A stretch of 64,000 nucleotides of DNA. Source: Cranoglanis bouderius (taxonomy: Eukaryota > Chordata > Actinopteri > Siluriformes > Cranoglanididae). The stretch is from the NCBI GenBank assembly GCA_023630585.1, contig CM042560.1, positions 6,732,501 through 6,796,500 of the forward strand. The letters run 5' to 3'. This document shows positions 58,517-64,000 of the stretch, piece after piece (position 1 is the stretch's first letter; every line of letters begins with the position of its first letter). The translations under genes and the position numbers were made by a program. Under the pieces are notes generated by a model that saw only the letters and a program-made list of their open reading frames with translations, ran no database searches and was not told the DNA's origin.

Positions 58517-58601
58517 CCCAGCTGAGTGTGTGCACAGTAGAGTAGGAGGTCAAGCTTGGGCTTATGGCTTTAGTCATGCTGTGCCTCTCTCTCTTTCTCT
58601 A

Positions 58602-58603
<2 letters not shown>

Positions 58604-58682
<79 letters not shown>
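58604..58682. repeat. (CT)n microsatellite in axin2 intron
   Basis: About 39 CT units. Open frames on either strand here are only repeats of Ser/Leu or Arg/Glu. Confidence 0.92.
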
Positions 58683-58685
<3 letters not shown>

Positions 58686-59234
58686 CCTCTTTTCACACAT
58701 GACCCTGTGTAGTAGGCATTTCTCATAAAGTTCAGCACTCTTTTTCTCTCTCTCTCTTGCGCTCCCCTCCCCTCTTTCTGCCAGGGAAACAGGAATGCAG
58801 CACAGCAGGAGAGAAGAGAAAGACAAAAAAGTAGAGAGAGAGAGAGAGACAGAGAGAGAATGAGGGAGGGGTGGAAAGAGAAAGCAAAGCGTTGGAGTAG
58901 AAGAGTGCGGGAAACTTTTTGATCCAAACCAAACAGTGAGGTGGGGGTGTAGACAGCAGAAGTAGGGGAAGTGGTTGTTGGTTGCTGACATACTTAAAGA
59001 GAGAGATATAGAGAGAGGCACTCATAAAGAAGCATGATAAAGCCATGCAGATGAGGGTCATGTGCACAGTTTCATCATAAGTCAGCAGTAGAGGAAGTGA
59101 TGCGACAAGCAGTGTGTGTGTTGTGATGACTGAAATTACAGTCCAAAGTGAGGAGTTTGTCTAAACTTCAAATCAAAACATCGAATCAGCTTGTTACTGT
59201 AACTAATATTGGTTGGTCTGTGTAATTTGTAAGC

Positions 59235-59830
59235 TGTGCTGTTATAGGAAAATAATCAACAATGGGGTTGTGTGAGGTGGCCTTTATTCCTTTTATACCA
59301 CAGCAAATTGCCAATGTTTTTAATTTCTTAATTAATAACACATAATACTTAAATATTTAATTTAACGATAAAATAGTTATGTTTAATATCACTTATGTTA
59401 TAGCAGCTATGAACAGATGTTCCTTTCTCCAGCCTCTTTATTAATTTTTTCTCTTCATACAATAAGAAAAATAACACAGCTCATCATGTTACAGAGAAAC
59501 CGAGAAGTCCTGAAGACTTATTAGTGTTAAAAAGCCCTGACACTGGAGACTCCTTCCATAACTGTTAAATGAACATTGAACCACCCTCCTTACAGAAAGC
59601 GTCATCATATCAACGGTTATACATTTTAAAATAAATAAATTAATTAGCAACACTATTTTTTTTTTTTGTGCAAATCAAAGTCCATGTGAAGGAGCTGTTA
59701 CTATAGAAACCATAACCAATGACGACGCCCATTAATATAAACCTGTGATTTTGCTTGCAGCCAGGACTACAGAAAATTAATCAACACCCTCTGACCAGTC
59801 AGATTTGAGAATTCAATATTATATCACCGC
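59235..59830. repeat. dispersed repeat family R, copy 6, in an axin2 intron
   Basis: Includes TTATTCCTTTTATACCACAG, TTATAGCAGCTATGAACAG, CCCTGACACTGGAGACTCC, CCCATTAATATAAACCTGTG and CTCTGACCAGTCAGATTTGA in the family order. It shows that this family also sits inside the gene. Confidence 0.72.
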
Positions 59831-60061
59831 ATCACTATCCCTGAATCTTACCGAACAAAAGTTCACTTACGAGTTAAATAGTTTGTCTGTACTCCGCACA
59901 TACAGCCTGAATCCATTTTGAATAAATGTATTGGTATTGGACTTTTATATGTTAATGGTTGTCTGTCTGGTAAGACTGAACAAAGCTACGTGTGCTAAGT
60001 TTTACTAATGGCAACAACTTTAATATTCTGAGCGTATACTGACTACAAGTTGCGTTTTCAG

Positions 60062-60202
60062 GGCTCAGAAACTAGGAGACCCGGCCAGTCCCTATTTCGT
60101 GAACTCGGGTCATGTCGTGGCTCCAGCCAGCAGCGCTAACGACAGCGAGGTGTCCAGCGACGCCACCACCGACGACTCCATGTCCATGACCGACAGCAGT
60201 GT
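60062..60202 (+). CDS. axin2: axin2, second coding exon
   Basis: The 141-bp exon lies between a TTTTCAG acceptor (AG at 60060-60061) and a strong donor GTGTAAGTG (GT at 60203). Its first base completes codon 272 (AG|G, Arg), and its last two bases (GT) begin Val319. It encodes residues 272-319, including the conserved SANDSEVSSDAT and TDDSMSMTDSSV blocks that follow the RGS domain in vertebrate Axin2. This region is serine- and aspartate-rich, without a fold I can name, and leads towards the GSK3-binding region encoded beyond the window. Phases (2 in, 2 out) match both neighbouring exons, which strongly supports the model. Confidence 0.95.
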
Positions 60203-61357
60203 GTAAGTGCTACATCCATCAAAACACACTCTTGCTTCATTCCCCCCTGGCTTGAAGGGTTTCACGTTTATCAATTCTCCGTTTGGTTTAAAGACGAGAA
60301 GATTTCAACAGACATCCATTTGTGTGAAGAAAGAAGTGCAAAAGCAGTTACGACAGCTGTTACGACAGCGTAACAGCTGTACTAAGATTAGAGAAAGATT
60401 GGCAAGCAACAGGATTTGGAAGGACTTTGGTGGACTTTTAGAGTGTTGAGTTATTGATGTCCAACAAAGCAATGTCTTGCGTCGGTACGGGAAGTAGAGA
60501 TAAGTGTAGAATTTGATTTTGAGAATTTCCAGGTCTGGTGGCTATGAATCAGCAAATACTGATGTAGCACGAGGGTTAAAAACAACACCTCCCGCAACAC
60601 CCCCGTTCTCATTTCAAACGACTATGGTACAAAAGTTATACATAGTATAACAGTTTAGAACGTTACAGGTGTGGCTGCATTAGGAGTAATGCTGGCTTGG
60701 CATACGGTAACCCTCAGGTTATTATAGCACAAACTAATAAAACCACAGAAAATTATGGGAAAATGGTAAAACCTTTTGAAATTGGAAATCTTTAGAAACC
60801 CTCAAAGCACCAGGGAACGTTTAGAGCTGCTGGACTTCCTGCTGATGTTTGGTGTAGATCGGATTTGGATGGCCACACAGAATAAGGTTAAAAGGGCTCT
60901 AATTTAGATTTAGCATATCGCTCAAATTACAAGAACTGTGTGATGTTTCCCCAATCTTCACCTTTTTTTGTTTCATCTCATTGCATCCGTGTTTTTTTTT
61001 TTTTCCCATTTGTTCCCCTCTGAGCAGTTTTGTTTTTCTCATCATTATCTCAATGTTTCCCTTTTCTCAAATCTGCACAGTAAAATTAGCCATTAGCCCT
61101 TAAGTCTGTCTCAGCGAGAGCGGGAGAAGGAGGGAGTGGGCTTTGGCATAGCTTGAAAGCGAGGCTTTGCCCGCTCTGCACCGCTGCGGTTTCCCAGCAG
61201 CCTTAGCGCGATGAGATCAAGTGTCAGAGCGCGTTTGGTCGGCAGGCGTAGACGAGCGCATAGACCTCATTCCTGGACCCGCAGACGACTCACCTGGGGT
61301 TCCCAATGCTGGGATTAACATCACACTCCCTCATCATGACCCCTAACCCCCTCATCA

Positions 61358-61360
<3 letters not shown>

Positions 61361-61406
<46 letters not shown>

Positions 61407-61407
61407 A
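61361..61407. repeat. (CA)n microsatellite in axin2 intron
   Basis: CA units with one TATA interruption. Confidence 0.88.
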
Positions 61408-62536
61408 TCCAGCCCCCCTCCTTTTTTCAAAGGAGCCTTACGTGGTTTCAGAAAGGATGAAAGGCCGAGCTGAATGGCGCTCTTGGCCCATTGTTTGGCT
61501 CCCAGAGCTTCAGGAGGGAGAGGGGGTTGGTGGGGGGGGGGATTGTGAGAGCAACTCAGACCGCTTTGAAAATTAGTTGCACAACTGAATTGGTGGTGGG
61601 GCCATGTATGGCTTCCCCCCGAAGAGAGAAAAAGAGAAGCCTACTTTCATTCACTCCAACATTGCTGTGGTTTTTAAAGAACTTCAAATTATAGAGAGGA
61701 ACAGACTATCCGTATCGCTAATCCATCTGTTTGTGTTGGTTTGCACGCTTTAAAAGTAGGACTACATCCACACCACTAACACGACTAACTCCAGCTGAGC
61801 TCTAGTAACTACTAATTAGCATGATGTCATTTGCATAATGCTAATTGGAGGCTACTGGTATTCATCCTTGAGAAATGCAGTCCATTGAAGGAATTCTCCC
61901 AGAACTGCTAACGTGGCTAACAGCCACACATGTAGTAGGTAGCATGATCTCGGCTAAATGATTAGCTTTCATTTATTGTTTCCGATCCTGTTAGAATTAT
62001 TTTGTTGTTGCTGTGGTTGAACTACTAAACGATTTCTCTCAGAACTTTCCATTCACCTCCATCAGTCTACATTTGGAGTAGTATGGATGAATAAAACTAT
62101 TTTCATTCACTGAAGTATTACAAACTAGCGATAAAGCTGTTGAAGCTAAAGGGTCCTGCCAAGTTCTTCACAGATGGTTGGCGTTCAGCAATTTCTTTGG
62201 CTGTTTCATGAAATAAGTCTCACTTTTTTTTTCTATCGCTTGGACAATGTGATATCTACGACAGTTTAAAAGGCGCAGCACAAATTTGAATCGCAGTTTG
62301 AGATAAAGGCATAAAACCCGGGTTAGAGGTGATTTTAGCCTCATTCTTGTTTTTTTCCATGCTTATATCTTATTTATGGATGTACTTGGACTCTAGGGAA
62401 TGCGGCAGTGCCAACTTCAAACATTACCTTATCTTACAAACTGAGCTTTTGATGTTGCCGAGATCAGAGGAGCCGCGAGATGCTGTTGCCAAATGAAGAT
62501 GGCAGGGAGCGCATATGCGCATGAGTGTGAGATTTC

Positions 62537-62552
62537 AAAGAGAGAGAGAGAC

Positions 62553-62598
<46 letters not shown>
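62537..62598. repeat. (GA)n microsatellite in axin2 intron
   Basis: GA units with two CA interruptions near the left. Confidence 0.9.
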
Positions 62599-62601
<3 letters not shown>

Positions 62602-63107
62602 TGTTCAGGATAGGTCATGCTCCGTAGAGTTCAGACGTAAATACCGAAACAGCGGTTGACAAAAATGCGTTCGGACACGAACAAATCACAACGGAAACGT
62701 GCCGATTAGCGCATTTCATCGCGAATGAAGGAAAACGCCAGGCTTTCGCTCACTCCCTGGTCCTAAATGTTTAATGTTGTTCACGTCTTATCACTGTCCA
62801 AATGGTTAAAAGCATCCCCCCCCCCGTGCAGAACAGATCTACACTTCCGAATGAGCTCATCAGCATCGTTATTAAGTCTCGCTGCGTGTTTTTAGGATTA
62901 GCAATCAGAAAGTGACCCCCCTGCCGTGCAGCTCTGTTTTTGCAAAGGACTGCTCCGGCCTTTGATGGCTCTCTCATGCCCTCGGTAGGGGACAGAGAGC
63001 TGATGTTGACGTTAGGCAGTAAATGGTGGCCCCCGGGGTCCCATCTAAAATCATTAAGGAGAGGTGTGTTGTGTTGCTAATGCCCTTAATGTTGTAGGAA
63101 CTGAAAC

Positions 63108-63130
63108 GGGGGGGGGGGGGGGGGGGGGGG
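63108..63130. repeat. poly-G tract in axin2 intron
   Basis: About 22 G residues on the coding strand, some 220 bases before the third coding exon. Confidence 0.85.
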
Positions 63131-63350
63131 CAAGGGGTACTGGATCTGCTGTCAAGGGAGAAGGCTGTGGTATGCGGCCTTCAAAGCAAGAAAGAAATTC
63201 TTCAATAATAAAACATAATGGGTCAGCAGGTCGTTTCCAAACCAAATGAGCCTTACTTTTGTACTTTATAGTATTGAAACTTAATGCAGTGTTTAGTCTG
63301 AAGATTGTTGTCTTGTGGTCTTATTATTGTTGTTTTTTTTTTTTGAACAG

Positions 63351-63453
63351 GGACGGGATCCCGCCATACAAGCTGGGCACGAAGAAACAGCTACAGCGGG
63401 AGATGCACCGGAGCGTCAAGATCAACGGACAAGTTTCGCTCCCCCACTTTCCG
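63351..63453 (+). CDS. axin2: axin2, third coding exon
   Basis: The 103-bp exon follows a polypyrimidine tract of T residues and the acceptor GAACAG (AG at 63349-63350), and ends at CCG before the donor GTAAGA (63454). Its first base completes Val319; it then reads DGIPPYKLGTKKQLQREM followed by HRSVKINGQVSLPHFP to residue 353, ending on a codon boundary. This matches the conserved vertebrate Axin2 segment after TDSSV almost residue for residue. The GSK3-binding, beta-catenin-binding and C-terminal DIX regions are not in the window, so the gene here is partial and continues to the right. Confidence 0.95.
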
Positions 63454-64000
63454 GTAAGATTCTTTCTCCCTTTCTCTCTTTCCTCTGAGATCAGTGACTC
63501 CCGCCACTGCCAGCTGGGTCCTCTCCCCCAAGTGGGAGCACTGTTTTTATTTCTCCAAGCTCGTGTTTTGACAGAATATTATATTCTTCCGCTCATTTTC
63601 ATATAAAAGGCTGCAAATGAAAGCCTGCATTAGCATATGCATTTCTTCCCCCCCCCCTCCTCCTCCCCTCTTTCAACCCCCCTCATGTATCTCCATAGAA
63701 ATAACACGCTCGCATCCCTGCTGCTGTTTGAAGATAAAGATAAAGGTTCAATTCGGATTTTAGATTCGGATTCCGGTTCTAAACAGATATGATGCAACTG
63801 AAGGACGGGAAGAGGGGGAAGGGCGGGGCGCAGGGGTCAAGTGGTCAGGATCTGGAAGTGAGAGCAGGAGTCGATTCTCAGCACCCTTTGATCAGAGGCT
63901 GAATGCAGGCAGGCGGCTTGTGTGGCTTCTTTGGTGACAACCTCCAGCCGAGAACCAAAGCCCAAACCACCCTCCCCACCCCCCTTCTACTCCGTGTGTT
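63454..64000 (+). other. start of axin2 third intron, open at window edge
   Basis: After the donor GTAAGA the sequence is pyrimidine-rich, then mixed. A perfect TCF/LEF-type motif CTTTGATC lies at 63886-63893. I see no further exon before the window ends. Confidence 0.7.

Larger units (their letters stand above)
56188..60061 (+). other. axin2 intron between first and second coding exons
   Basis: The 3.9-kb intron starts with GTAAAT followed by an AAATA microsatellite (56190-56213). It contains a diverged tandem duplication (56935-57175), two copies of GCCATCTGGTGG (56757, 57220) that fit the CTCF core on the minus strand, several long GT/GA/CT microsatellites (57398-57460, 57680-57718, 57985-58083, 58475-58512, 58604-58682), poly-G runs near 58205-58262, and a copy of a dispersed repeat (59235-59830). 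Confidence 0.85.
60203..63350 (+). other. axin2 intron between second and third coding exons
   Basis: The 3.1-kb intron has no recognisable transposon. It holds a CA microsatellite (61361-61407), a GA microsatellite (62537-62598) and a poly-G tract (63109-63130). A stretch at about 61085-61330 is higher in GC and free of obvious repeats, and could be conserved non-coding DNA. A CTTTGATG motif lies at 62960-62967. Confidence 0.85.

Noticed and set aside
541..62598. Open frames made of Ser/Leu, Arg/Glu, Thr/His or Val/Cys repeats
   Set aside because: They only translate CT, GA, CA and GT microsatellites.

Overview
The window is teleost genomic DNA. It carries several Tc1/mariner transposons typical of fish, tRNA-headed SINEs of the kind abundant in ostariophysans, long dinucleotide microsatellites, GT-AG introns and one vertebrate developmental gene. 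A siluriform or related ostariophysan is my best guess; this rests on repeat style and not on a sequence comparison. There is nothing prokaryotic here.

Only one gene is recognised with certainty: axin2, on the + strand at the right-hand end. Three consecutive coding exons are present (55373-56187, 60062-60202, 63351-63453). They join in frame to give residues 1-353, covering the tankyrase-binding N-terminus, the complete RGS domain (APC-binding) and the conserved serine/aspartate-rich stretch after it. The GSK3-binding, beta-catenin-binding and DIX parts must lie to the right of the window. The first coding exon is a GC-rich, CpG-rich island in otherwise AT-rich sequence.

The roughly 53 kb to the left of axin2 look intergenic, with only weak evidence for isolated exons (best candidate 13241-13360, unidentified). 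This space is filled with repeats. (1) Tc1-like elements: a complete but decayed copy at 8514-10030; an old IR/DR copy at 18112-21284 interrupted by a younger Tc1 of another family at 19536-21092; a 5'-truncated copy of the older family at 47024-48343; a further type at 49150-50448; and remnants at 1730-1922, 23705-24290, 26850-27103 and 35095-35334. (2) Non-LTR retrotransposons: an internally deleted LINE at 27632-29208 with a perfect 17-bp target duplication and an apparently intact endonuclease, and a LINE 3' fragment at 6536-7213 with a 14-bp duplication. (3) tRNA-derived SINEs at 5468-5893 (one inside another), 16205-16525, 17285-17400, 31526-31720 and 42165-42440. (4) A MITE family with three copies (13594, 32543, 46559) and a second dispersed family with six copies (10838, 15300, 32090, 44130, 48650, 59235). 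(5) Two minisatellites, one (36240-38430) built on the motif TTCTAGAA, which is the core of a heat-shock element, and one at 3435-4130. Both are interrupted by later insertions.

No new protein system is visible. The most useful observations are the datable nested insertions, the internally deleted LINE, the TTCTAGAA array, the GC-driven change in the axin2 RGS exon, and candidate TCF/LEF and CTCF motifs around axin2.
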